The notes under the pieces were generated by a model, which saw only the letters and a list, made by a program, of their open reading frames with translations, was not told the origin of the DNA and ran no database searches. The position numbers and the translations under genes were made by a program. From NCBI GenBank assembly GCA_016715965.1, contig JADJXG010000001.1:124001-188000 (forward strand): a stretch of DNA of 64,000 nt, written 5' to 3'. Each line of letters begins with the position of its first letter. Position 1 is the stretch's first letter. Below are positions 55,289 through 63,140 of the stretch, piece after piece. The stretch is from Saprospiraceae bacterium. GTDB lineage: Bacteria > Bacteroidota > Bacteroidia > Chitinophagales > Saprospiraceae.

Positions 55289-55780
55289 ATGAAGCAATTT
55301 CTGTTTTTTATCTGTGCGCTATTGTGTTTAAGCAATTGCCAAAACGACAAAAAATCCAATAAAACGGAAAACAAAACGGTCAACAGAGTGGCCGAATTAA
55401 GCACCTTAAGTCCGGAAGTTTTGTCTGAATTAAATAAAAGCTGTACGAGCATTGATGTGATTTCACTTAAAAAGGAAGTCAATGCAAGTATGAGTTTTTC
55501 CAATGCCCAAGCGATCCAGTATGTCATTTCATTTATAACCGACGAGAAAGGGTTCTTGTCCGTCTGTCCACCTGATGCCCATTTGGTTTTTCAGAAGAAC
55601 GGTGAAATTACACATGAAGCAGATATTTATTTTAGCGGACAATGCAACGCCATCGTTTGGACGGATGGTACAAAAATGACTCATGCCAATAAGTTTACAC
55701 CTGAAGGAGTTGACTTTTTTAAGAATTTTTTGAAACCGCGAAATCCCAACCCGCCAGATTCTGCCATTCAACAACAATAA
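55289..55780 (+). CDS. Lipoprotein, function unknown
   Basis: The 163-residue protein has a lipoprotein signal (MKQFLFFICALLCLSNCQ, Cys17) followed by a Lys/Asn-rich linker. The mature domain contains two Cys, in NKSCTSID and FLSVCPPDAH, and another in SGQCNAIVW, and ends in a Pro-rich tail (PRNPNPPDSA). No family is recognised. It is 8 nt downstream of the outer-membrane barrel gene, so the two are probably co-transcribed and both act in the envelope. Confidence 0.75.
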   Translation: MKQFLFFICALLCLSNCQNDKKSNKTENKTVNRVAELSTLSPEVLSELNKSCTSIDVISLKKEVNASMSFSNAQAIQYVISFITDEKGFLSVCPPDAHLVFQKNGEITHEADIYFSGQCNAIVWTDGTKMTHANKFTPEGVDFFKNFLKPRNPNPPDSAIQQQ

Positions 55781-55850
55781 ATGAAATACAGGACGTTCAA
55801 TCCTTGGTGGCGAGGGTCAAAAATTTCAGTCTGTGATTGAGTCCTTTTTT

Positions 55851-57086
55851 ATGATGGAATCCGGCCTAAGGGCTGCGATGGCCTCTATTCTAGTAGGAGG
55901 TTTGTGCGGATTACTTGGATGTTTTATCGTCTTGAGAAACATGTCATTGATCGGTGATGCACTTTCCCATTCCATACTACCAGGAATTGTCATTGCCTTT
56001 ATGTTTTTTGGATATTCCACCACCGCTTTTTTTTTGGGTTCTGTGATTGCGGGACTCGTATCCGCTTTTCTGATTACACTTCTTCAAAATCACATTCGGG
56101 TAAAAAATGATGCCGCCATTGGAATTATTTTCACTTTTATGTTTTCCCTTGGAGTAATTGGCATCAGTTGGCTTTCAAATAGTGAGGGTGTCCATCTGGA
56201 CCTCAAGGATTTCTTATTTGGAAATGTATTGGCGGTGGAAACGAATGAGTTGATCATTTCTGCCTTCATGGCTGTTTTTGTCGTGCTTCTTTTGATCACG
56301 ATGTACAGGGGATTATTTACCACCTCTTTTCAATCCGAAATTGCAGCAACGCTTGGTTTCAATAGTCATCTTTTTCACAATATCATGATGTTGATGTTGT
56401 CTTTGGTCGTGGTAGCTTCCCTGAGAAGTGTCGGAGTAATCCTCGTAGTTGCGATGTTAATTACACCTGCTTCCGCTGCCTTACTCATTTCAGACCGGTT
56501 GCCCAAGGTAATGGTCAGCTCTGCACTGATTGGTATGGTATCTGCTTTTACGGGATTGCTTCTTTCGATTTTGCTCGATACGCCTCCCGGACCATCCATG
56601 GCGGTAGTGACCACGCTATTTTACCTATTTGTTGTCCTATTTTCTCCAAAGCGAGGCCTTGTCCCCAACTGGAGAGCAAGGCAAAAGCATGAAATGCGCG
56701 TGGTCATAGAAGATATACTTAAGAGATTATTGAGCGATCAATCCGCTAAAAATAACAAGCTTTCAGAATTGCAAGACAGATTAGGACATTCCAATGCCAC
56801 CTTAAAAAAGTGGCTTAAAAAAATGAAAAAATTAGGCCTCGTGCAATGGGATGGAGAAGATATCCAGCTCACCGAATCTGGTCACTTGAGGGCCCATCAA
56901 TTGTTGAGAGCCCACAGATTATGGGAGACATTTTTAGCGGAAGAATTGGGATTGGCACCAGACCAAATTCACGATGAAGCCGAGCGTATTGAGCATCACC
57001 TGAGTGATGAAGAGATCAATGAGGTGGATGATAGTCTTGGATTTCCCAATACAGATCCACACGGTTCTCCCATACCTAGAAAATGA
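55851..57086 (+). CDS. Manganese/zinc-type ABC permease fused to a DtxR-like regulator
   Basis: From ATG 55851 the protein has 411 residues (a GTG at 55833 would add six). Residues about 1-270 are an ABC-3 family permease for Mn, Zn or Fe, with about eight membrane segments, including LLGCFIVLRNMSLIGDALSHS and ATLGFNSHLFHN. Residues about 280-411 form a DtxR/MntR-like part: a winged helix (LGHSNATLKKWLKKMKKLGLV, then LTESGHLRAHQLLRAHRLWE) and a metal-binding/dimerisation helix region (DEAERIEHHLSDEE). The fusion could link metal uptake to gene control, or the domain may only sense metal. No ATPase or binding-protein gene is next to it, which is unusual because these usually form one operon. 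Confidence 0.88.
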   Translation: MMESGLRAAMASILVGGLCGLLGCFIVLRNMSLIGDALSHSILPGIVIAFMFFGYSTTAFFLGSVIAGLVSAFLITLLQNHIRVKNDAAIGIIFTFMFSLGVIGISWLSNSEGVHLDLKDFLFGNVLAVETNELIISAFMAVFVVLLLITMYRGLFTTSFQSEIAATLGFNSHLFHNIMMLMLSLVVVASLRSVGVILVVAMLITPASAALLISDRLPKVMVSSALIGMVSAFTGLLLSILLDTPPGPSMAVVTTLFYLFVVLFSPKRGLVPNWRARQKHEMRVVIEDILKRLLSDQSAKNNKLSELQDRLGHSNATLKKWLKKMKKLGLVQWDGEDIQLTESGHLRAHQLLRAHRLWETFLAEELGLAPDQIHDEAERIEHHLSDEEINEVDDSLGFPNTDPHGSPIPRK

Positions 57087-57110
57087 AAATATTTTCTCTA
57101 GATCTCTCCT

Positions 57111-57443
57111 TTAGTTTTTCCACTGAGACCAGCGTTTTCTGAACCGAAGATAGCTCAAGTCCGATTCATTTGCATAAGCCTCGCGTTCGAAAGAGATCTT
57201 TTGGTAAGCCTGCTGGTGATTGTTTCCCTTTAATTTAAAATACAAGAACTCAGCGAGATAAAAGACATAGAAAAAGACAACTCCCAATTCAATCTGCTGC
57301 TGCAAATGAATTTTTTCATGATTTATCAGGACGAGGTCCTTCATGGAAGATCTTCTTTTCAACAGCACAAATGGCCACAGACATATTGCTTCAAACTGGT
57401 GGAGTCGCAATAATTTGAAAAACCAGGATGCCGCAAGTATCAT
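57111..57443 (-). CDS. Small membrane protein with HExxH motif
   Basis: The 110-residue protein starts at ATG 57443. It carries an HExxH zinc-peptidase-like motif, HEKIHLQQQIE near residue 42, followed by a membrane segment (VVFFYVFYLAEFLYF) and a downstream acidic site SFEREAYANE. The same HExxH-membrane helix-E arrangement is seen in small Bacteroidota proteins of unknown function and recalls the M48/M56 metallopeptidase core. Protease activity is not shown. It is convergent with the metal permease gene and lies 33 bp after the cvpA stop on the same strand, so it may be co-transcribed with cvpA. Confidence 0.7.
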   Translation of the reverse strand: MILAASWFFKLLRLHQFEAICLWPFVLLKRRSSMKDLVLINHEKIHLQQQIELGVVFFYVFYLAEFLYFKLKGNNHQQAYQKISFEREAYANESDLSYLRFRKRWSQWKN

Positions 57444-57476
57444 CTTATGTCAATGGTTCGGTCTAATTTCAATCGG

Positions 57477-58010
57477 TTATATTTTGTCATCTACCTGATC
57501 CATTGCTCTTTGCGTCTTATCCCAAAACTCACTAAAATAGGGTTTGAGGCCGCTAAATACTTCTTTGCTCAGTTCGGGCATTTTTTCAAGTACCGGATAA
57601 GCAATGGACTGCTCCTTTGTTTGAGGCCCGATTAATCTGACCTGATCCAAAAACCAAATCAATGAACTGAAAACAACAAGCGTCATAAATCCTGCAACAA
57701 CTCCTCCTGCTACCTTATTTAAAATATTGAGATGGATTGTTTCAAGAACTTTCTCCAGACCGTGACCGATCATCCGAATCGCTATCATCACCAAAATAAA
57801 CGTGAGGGCAAAGCCCAATATGATATTGATTCTTGGGTCTGTATCCAAGATTTTTTCCAGTAAATTAATCATCACAAATGAAAACTTCAAAGTGGCCAAT
57901 AATGCAAATAAGATGGCCAATACACCAAATACAGTTTTGATGATGCCCTTGGTATATCCAAGATAAAAGCTGGTTCCCACCAATATAAGACATACAATAT
58001 CGACTATCAT
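57477..58010 (-). CDS. cvpA: CvpA family membrane protein
   Basis: The 177-residue protein has four membrane segments and the CvpA pattern: VDIVCLILVGTSFYLGYTKGIIK at the N-terminus, then INIILGFALTFILVMIA, HLNILNKVAGGVVAGFMTLVVFSSL and a hydrophilic tail ending DQVDDKI. CvpA proteins were named for colicin V production and are linked to envelope stability. Length is usual. It is divergent from the YCF48-like gene and followed by the small HExxH protein gene. Confidence 0.87.
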   Translation of the reverse strand: MIVDIVCLILVGTSFYLGYTKGIIKTVFGVLAILFALLATLKFSFVMINLLEKILDTDPRINIILGFALTFILVMIAIRMIGHGLEKVLETIHLNILNKVAGGVVAGFMTLVVFSSLIWFLDQVRLIGPQTKEQSIAYPVLEKMPELSKEVFSGLKPYFSEFWDKTQRAMDQVDDKI

Positions 58011-58152
58011 ACAATACTTTTTATTAGTAAAGTGTCAAATAACTCCAGTAAATCCAATCATTTAACCGACTGTAAAGATAAATCTTAAAACATACGGCAA
58101 AACATTTTTTTGACCAATGAACTTAAAAACCAGACAGATCCTGATTTTTTAT

Positions 58153-58160
58153 TATTTTTG
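58153..58160 (+). promoter_or_regulatory. -7 promoter box candidate (TATTTTTG)
   Basis: TATTTTTG fits TAnnTTTG but lies in a T-rich stretch, so chance is possible. It would give the YCF48-like gene a leader of about 100 nt. Confidence 0.3.
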
Positions 58161-58265
58161 TCATAATAAGTTAAGTCAGAAGCATTTTATTTTCTCCCCA
58201 AAGAATGAAGGGAATTTTTAATTTTTTTGCTGTTGTTTTTATCCACTAAACATCGAATTCAAACT

Positions 58266-59204
58266 TTGAAGCAACTGATTGTTGTTGCCATTTTTTTTGT
58301 ATTCCTCTTTTCCTGTCAACAAGAAGAATTCGTCAGCTACCGGAGTTTTTCAACCGGTGTTAGGGATGAATTGACGGGGATTCTGTTTTTTGATGAATTA
58401 AACGGAGTCGCTGTGGGTGGAAAGGACTGGACCCTTGGTTTACATATACGGACCGAGGATGGAGGAATCAGCTGGACCCGGGATTCATTGTATGACAAAC
58501 AGATCTACACCATTGGTAGATCGGTGTACTCTGATCAGTTCCTGGGAGCCGGCATTGATCAACAAATCTATATTTTCCATCCTCAAAAAACCGAGATCGT
58601 TAAGTTTGGAGGATATTCATTTTACAGGGGACTTTGCTTTTTAGACGATCGCAAATTATTCTTGGTCGGAGGAGAATCTTTTGGCACAGGTTATGTGGAT
58701 GTCTTCGATTTTGAAACTCAATCCGCAAAAAGGCTCATTGAGTTGGAGAGGGAAATGGACGCCATCGTACGGATGGGTGAAGATCACTTTATTGCGGTGG
58801 GTTGGGGTGTCATAATGATTAGTCATGACAGAGGAGTGAATTGGGATAGCATTAAAATGAATGATCATTGGAGGGACCTGTTTACCATCAATGATACACT
58901 GGCTTTTGCAATTGGCATCGGAGGAAGCATTATCAAAACGGAAGATGCTGGATATACCTGGCAAATGATGCGTAACGGCAATAGCCTTTTTGTTAAAGAT
59001 TTACCACTGCGATGTGTTGCATTTAAAAATCCCATGGAAGGATTGGCTGCTGGAGAAAATGGAACCGTTATCAGAACGGTCGATGGCGGCAAAAAATGGC
59101 ACAGCTTGGATGGCTTTCCAAAAATAAATTATCTGGATATCATGATCCATCGCGGACAATTCTGGATGTGCGGATCGGAAGGCACGCTTCTTGTGCTGGA
59201 ATAA
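58266..59204 (+). CDS. YCF48-like propeller lipoprotein
   Basis: No ATG starts this frame. The TTG at 58266 gives MKQLIVVAIFFVFLFSCQQ, a clean lipoprotein signal with Cys17; the frame is open to at least 58227. The mature 295 residues form a beta-propeller of BNR/YCF48-type repeats, seen as IRTEDGGISWTRD, ISHDRGVNWDSI, IKTEDAGYTWQMM and IRTVDGGKKWHSL. YCF48 helps photosystem II assembly in plants and cyanobacteria. In Bacteroidota such propellers are common surface or periplasmic proteins of unknown role. The mobile element copy 2 begins 34 bp downstream. Confidence 0.85.
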   Translation: MKQLIVVAIFFVFLFSCQQEEFVSYRSFSTGVRDELTGILFFDELNGVAVGGKDWTLGLHIRTEDGGISWTRDSLYDKQIYTIGRSVYSDQFLGAGIDQQIYIFHPQKTEIVKFGGYSFYRGLCFLDDRKLFLVGGESFGTGYVDVFDFETQSAKRLIELEREMDAIVRMGEDHFIAVGWGVIMISHDRGVNWDSIKMNDHWRDLFTINDTLAFAIGIGGSIIKTEDAGYTWQMMRNGNSLFVKDLPLRCVAFKNPMEGLAAGENGTVIRTVDGGKKWHSLDGFPKINYLDIMIHRGQFWMCGSEGTLLVLE

Positions 59205-59227
59205 TTATTCCATTGAAATTATTTTAT

Positions 59228-60135
59228 AAGAAATAACACATCTGTCCAAAATAATTTTAATTGAAAATATGGCTATTGATTTACATGTGTATACAAATTT
59301 TGTAACGATATTTTAAAATTGAACCCCATAACAACTATTGCAATTTAAAAAATATATTTTGTTTATCAAACTTCATGTATGTTACTTTCTTTTGGCCGTC
59401 AAAAGAAAGTAACCAAAGAAAACTCGCGGCTGGACTCCTCGCTCACCCAACTGCAGCTCTTTCGCTATGTGACTGACTGGTGTTCCCCATACGGGGAACA
59501 TTGGAGTGACACAAAGTCACTCCAAAAGGAGGGAACCGTCCCTCAAAGGACGGCTTGGAGTGCGCCGCCTCGATGGCCCATTCTTTTGTTTAGCTTCCCA
59601 CAAGCGCTAACGCGTTCTTTCACTTCTCGTGCTGTCGCACTCGACCACTCCTAAAGTCGTGGATCGCTCAATCACTACGGAGCCCTAAGCCGCATTGAAA
59701 TGCTTGAAAACCATCATTATTCCTGATATTTCAATCTAAATATTGATTAATATTAAGAGCCTTTTCGTCAGCGGCCCAAGAAGGACAGATTTTGGAAATA
59801 GCGTCTTATATTGTCGCTCCTTTAACTGAAACTAATATGATGCACCCATCAAACAAACTATCATAGTGAAATTAAATTATGGAGCGGCAATATACAGCGC
59901 CCAAAATCTGTCCCAACAGTGAACTTTGCAAAATGAACCAAATTAAGCCCAATAGAACCAAGGAAGATGCCGCCTTAGAAAAGGCTGCGTTTTTGGTACT
60001 CCGCTTTCGCGGCTCCTTCACTTAGAGTGCTGTCGCACTCTACCAAGCTTTTAGCTTGGATCGTTCAGTCGTGCGCGACAAAAAGTGGGAATGTTGATTT
60101 GTAAAAATTATTTTGGACAGGTGTGAAGAAATAAC
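59228..60135. mobile_element. Non-autonomous inverted-repeat element, copy 2 (with flanking duplications)
   Basis: The element is 59238-60125 (888 bp). Its left end ACATCTGTCCAAAATAA and its right end, read in reverse complement as ACACCTGTCCAAAATAA, form 17-bp inverted repeats with one mismatch. It is flanked by the direct repeat AAGAAATAAC (59228-59237 and 60126-60135), which differs from that of copy 1, as expected of target-site duplications. It is nearly the same as copy 1 over most of its length, but has a segment about 66 bp longer near the right end (about 59996-60075) that contains the hairpin AGAGTGCTGTCGCACTCT. It lies between the 3' ends of the YCF48-like and pirin genes. No transposase gene is present. 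Confidence 0.85.
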
Positions 60136-60145
60136 TTATTTGAGT

Positions 60146-61285
60146 CTATGCTCCTTTTTCAAATTTACCGTCTGCGTGTTTTGCAAATCTGCCTTCGCTG
60201 CGATCGTGTACCTGATCATACCGACTCCAGGGCCAGCCACCAAACTTGGTGTTGTGAAAATCATCAAAAGCCTGTTGAATTTCCTGTTTGGTATTCATCA
60301 CAAATGGCCCATACTGAATGACAGGTTCGTTGATGGGTCTTCCCTGCAACATCAATATTTTTGATTCGGTGGATCCGCTGCTTAGGATCAGATCCAAAGT
60401 AGGTTCTACAACCGCCAAATGATATTTTGGGATTGGGATTCCGCTTGCATGCAGGTGTTCACCGGAATAAAAATAAATCGTGCGGTTAATTCCTTCTGAA
60501 GCAGCCGGTAAAGTAAAGCTTGATCCAGGCTCCAATCGAATGTTGAAAATGGCTACTTCGTTAGAAGGATCTGCCGCCCATGAATCAGGGGGAGGTGCTG
60601 GGGCAGACAGGCCATTTAGTTGACCAGCCATCACTTCAATTTCCATTGATTTTCCCTGCTGGTCTTCCATTTTCAATTTTGGAATGCTGCTACCCCACAA
60701 CATTTTGAAATGGGGTTCCACCATTTTATTTTTCCTTGGAAGATTGAGCCAGATCTGAAACAATTCCAGGGGATTTTCTTCATCCTTTTTAATTAGTGGA
60801 AACATTTCTGAATGTTGAACTCCTTTCCCTGCAGTCATCCATTGGACGTCACCCTCACCGTATCTGCCTGATGCGCCCATGCTGTCTGCGTGATCGACCA
60901 ATCCTTTTCTGACAACGGTCACGGTCTCAAATCCCCGATGCGGATGTCCGGGAAAACCTGGTACTTTCTTACCATGGTACATACGAAATCCGTCCTTAAT
61001 AATGAAATCGTCACCAAGCGGTCTTCCTTTTAGTGAAACTGCAGGGCCAAGTTCATCGTTGCCTTTTGGAAAAAAATCCTCATGGTGAACACAAAACAGA
61101 AAGGGATCCAAAGTATCCCAATTAAATCCCATGGGTTTAATTTCCCGAATGGGCTTTTTAACATTGGCTTGTACCATATCTTCTATTATAGCTGTTTTTC
61201 GACCATTGGAAAGACCCAGCCAACCGAGAAACCCGACCGACAATTTTGCCACAAATCCTCTTCTGCTTCTTTTTTCTATTTCCAT
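60146..61285 (-). CDS. Pirin family protein with twin-arginine signal
   Basis: From ATG 61285 the protein has 379 residues; a longer open frame upstream runs across the divergent gene start and is rejected. The N-terminus is KRSRRGFVAKLSVGFLGWLGLS, close to the Tat consensus SRRxFLK followed by a hydrophobic stretch. The pirin double cupin follows: the metal motif GFPGHPHRGFETVTVV, DVQWMTAGKGVQHSEMF, and a pirin C-terminal domain around 260-355. Pirins are usually cytosolic Fe(II) proteins acting as transcription cofactors or quercetinases. A Tat-exported, metal-loaded pirin would instead act in the periplasm. Its 3' end abuts mobile element copy 2. Confidence 0.92.
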   Translation of the reverse strand: MEIEKRSRRGFVAKLSVGFLGWLGLSNGRKTAIIEDMVQANVKKPIREIKPMGFNWDTLDPFLFCVHHEDFFPKGNDELGPAVSLKGRPLGDDFIIKDGFRMYHGKKVPGFPGHPHRGFETVTVVRKGLVDHADSMGASGRYGEGDVQWMTAGKGVQHSEMFPLIKKDEENPLELFQIWLNLPRKNKMVEPHFKMLWGSSIPKLKMEDQQGKSMEIEVMAGQLNGLSAPAPPPDSWAADPSNEVAIFNIRLEPGSSFTLPAASEGINRTIYFYSGEHLHASGIPIPKYHLAVVEPTLDLILSSGSTESKILMLQGRPINEPVIQYGPFVMNTKQEIQQAFDDFHNTKFGGWPWSRYDQVHDRSEGRFAKHADGKFEKGA

Positions 61286-61358
61286 GCTGAACGCTTTAAA
61301 CTTGTTAGAAATTAATTGGTCCAAAGGACAATTTTGAATCCTTTCGAAAAACAAATCT

Positions 61359-62300
61359 ATGTTAAAAAAGATCAATTTTAAAGCTATTCTGCTTTTTATA
61401 TCCTGTTTTAATATTTCATTTCTGATTGCCCAGGACAGTACAGGACTGGCAGGAGACCATTTCTCATTGGAAGCGGCCCTGGAAATGTTTAAAAAAGCTG
61501 GATCTCCGGAAGAATTTGAAAAACTGATCAATGAAGAAAACAACAAAGTAAACAACCTCGATTTGAATGAAGATGGCCAGGTAGACTTTGTTAAAGTAAA
61601 TGAATATCAGGATGGTGATGTTAGACTATTTGTTTTGAGTGTTGACGTATCTGAAAAAGAAACACAAGACATCGCAGTAATCGAACTTGAAAAAACCGGC
61701 GAAGAATCCGCCGTTGTCCAAATCATTGGAGATGAAGCCATTTTCGGGGAAAGTCAAATCATCGAACCCGGTAGTCCTGATGACTATTTGAAAGAAGAAG
61801 ATGATGCAAAAGGCAACGGACCAAATCCATTCTTAGAAGCCCAAACCATTGTCGTGAATGTTTGGTTTTGGCCTTGTGTGCGTCATGTTTATACCATCGG
61901 ATATCGGCCATGGAGATCAGCCTGGCGTTGGGGCTATTACCCTGCCTGGTGGATACCCAGAAGGCCATGGGGATGGTCAATTTGGCGCCCATACAGATTT
62001 GCGTATGCAGGACCTCATGTGCGGTTTGTACACACGAGAAGATGCGTTGGTGGTCACAGAATTTATGCACCCTATCACAGACATTCCACCATAGTAAAAA
62101 CAAGATACGCACCTGCTCACAGGCATTACAAAGTGACCAAAAGCAAAACCACCGTTACTGGACCCAGAGGAAACAAGCTGACGAAAAGTAAGACAAGTGT
62201 CACGGGACCAAGAGGTAATAAAGTCACCCGCAGTAAAACCAGTACAGGGGGAAATAGTGGTAAAGTCAAGCAGAAAAGAACCTCCCCAAGAAAAAAATAA
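61359..62300 (+). CDS. Secreted Trp/His-rich protein with basic repeat tail, unknown
   Basis: The 313-residue protein has a signal peptide (AILLFISCFNISFLIAQ). Residues about 25-145 are acidic and include an EF-hand-like loop DLNEDGQVDFVKV, and a strand region that recurs in Bacteroidota hypothetical proteins. The middle (about 165-245) is very rich in Trp, Arg, Tyr and His, for example RPWRSAWRWGYYPAWW. The tail is basic, with three near repeats of KSKT-(S/T)-VTGPRGNK-type units, and ends PRKK. No enzyme motif is visible. The composition suggests binding to metal, polysaccharide or nucleic acid outside the cell; this is speculation. It is divergent from the pirin gene and followed by a strong terminator. 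Confidence 0.75.
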   Translation: MLKKINFKAILLFISCFNISFLIAQDSTGLAGDHFSLEAALEMFKKAGSPEEFEKLINEENNKVNNLDLNEDGQVDFVKVNEYQDGDVRLFVLSVDVSEKETQDIAVIELEKTGEESAVVQIIGDEAIFGESQIIEPGSPDDYLKEEDDAKGNGPNPFLEAQTIVVNVWFWPCVRHVYTIGYRPWRSAWRWGYYPAWWIPRRPWGWSIWRPYRFAYAGPHVRFVHTRRCVGGHRIYAPYHRHSTIVKTRYAPAHRHYKVTKSKTTVTGPRGNKLTKSKTSVTGPRGNKVTRSKTSTGGNSGKVKQKRTSPRKK

Positions 62301-62365
62301 AAAGCTGGTTTTCCATTTGATTTGATGGATAAAATCAGTTGGAATAGAACCACAAATCATCCAAA

Positions 62366-62408
62366 AAAAAAATACCCGAAATCCAATGATGTCGGGTATT
62401 TTTTTTAA
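62366..62408. terminator. Bidirectional intrinsic terminator
   Basis: A-rich AAAAAAAATACCCGA pairs with TCGGGTATTTTTTTT across a 12-nt loop. The A- and T-runs flank the GC stem on both sides, so it can end transcription from the plus-strand gene at 61359-62300 and the minus-strand gene at 62425-62967, whose 3' ends face it. Confidence 0.85.
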
Positions 62409-62424
62409 TAAAATGAAATGTAAT

Positions 62425-62967
62425 TTAAGAACGATTCATCCACCAACCCAGCCAAAGTCCTACCAATCCCCACGAGACCACGGCATCTATCAGGTAGCCC
62501 ATGGATTGGGTAGAAAACCAGATTGAATTGGTATAGGGTATGGTCAAATACGCAATCAAACCAACCATTACAGAGGCCTGAACGCTTGTCATCAGATTGT
62601 TATTTTGGAGTCTCATTAAGATCCAAACCAAAAAAAACAATGCCACAATATCCACCAAAAAACCCCTGAACATATTCATGCCCATGTTGGTGTTTTCAAC
62701 TTTGTGGTAGGTAACAGAAGCCCAGGGTTTACCCATGTTTTGCTCCATCAAAGCTTGTTCTTCTTCCATGCTGGAACCTGGTGGGACTCCTGGAAGCATG
62801 TACGTTCCTTCCTCGGTCAAATTTTGTGCAAGACAGTCCAATATCTGTTGCTGATTGGCTGTATAAGTAAATTCATTGCTGTGGATCCCCAACATGGACC
62901 AAGACAAAAATTGCCAGAGGAACAATAAGATGGCACCAACGATGATGCCGATTGCTTGTTTTGTCAT
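62425..62967 (-). CDS. Membrane protein, function unknown
   Basis: The 180-residue protein has one N-terminal membrane helix (IGIIVGAILLFLWQFL), an external loop of about 75 residues and three further helices near 103-118, 128-145 and 155-176. The loop contains a Met/Glu-rich part with PPGSSMEEEQALMEQNMGK. No family motif is recognised. A TAACTTTG box lies upstream (63005-63012). It stands alone between the terminator and the alcohol dehydrogenase-like gene. Confidence 0.75.
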   Translation of the reverse strand: MTKQAIGIIVGAILLFLWQFLSWSMLGIHSNEFTYTANQQQILDCLAQNLTEEGTYMLPGVPPGSSMEEEQALMEQNMGKPWASVTYHKVENTNMGMNMFRGFLVDIVALFFLVWILMRLQNNNLMTSVQASVMVGLIAYLTIPYTNSIWFSTQSMGYLIDAVVSWGLVGLWLGWWMNRS

Positions 62968-63004
62968 AAAATAAGATTTTAAGTTTGTTTGAAGAAATAT
63001 CTGA

Positions 63005-63012
63005 CAAAGTTA
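63005..63012 (-). promoter_or_regulatory. -7 promoter box (TAACTTTG)
   Basis: The minus-strand octamer TAACTTTG matches TAnnTTTG and lies 37 bp upstream of the ATG at 62967. Confidence 0.4.
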
Positions 63013-63140
63013 AGCTTGTCTTCCATATTACCAAATCAAATATTGAGAATCAGCCAGGTGCGAAAAACCAAACTTAATGAAAAGCTTATCATGTCAATTG
63101 CATGATATTCAAAATCATCCGGTGATTTTCTAATAAATTT

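Noticed and set aside
60146..61555. Longer pirin reading frame starting at 61555
   Set aside because: The extra 90 residues overlap the divergent gene's coding region and look like antisense; the Tat-like signal starts at 61285.
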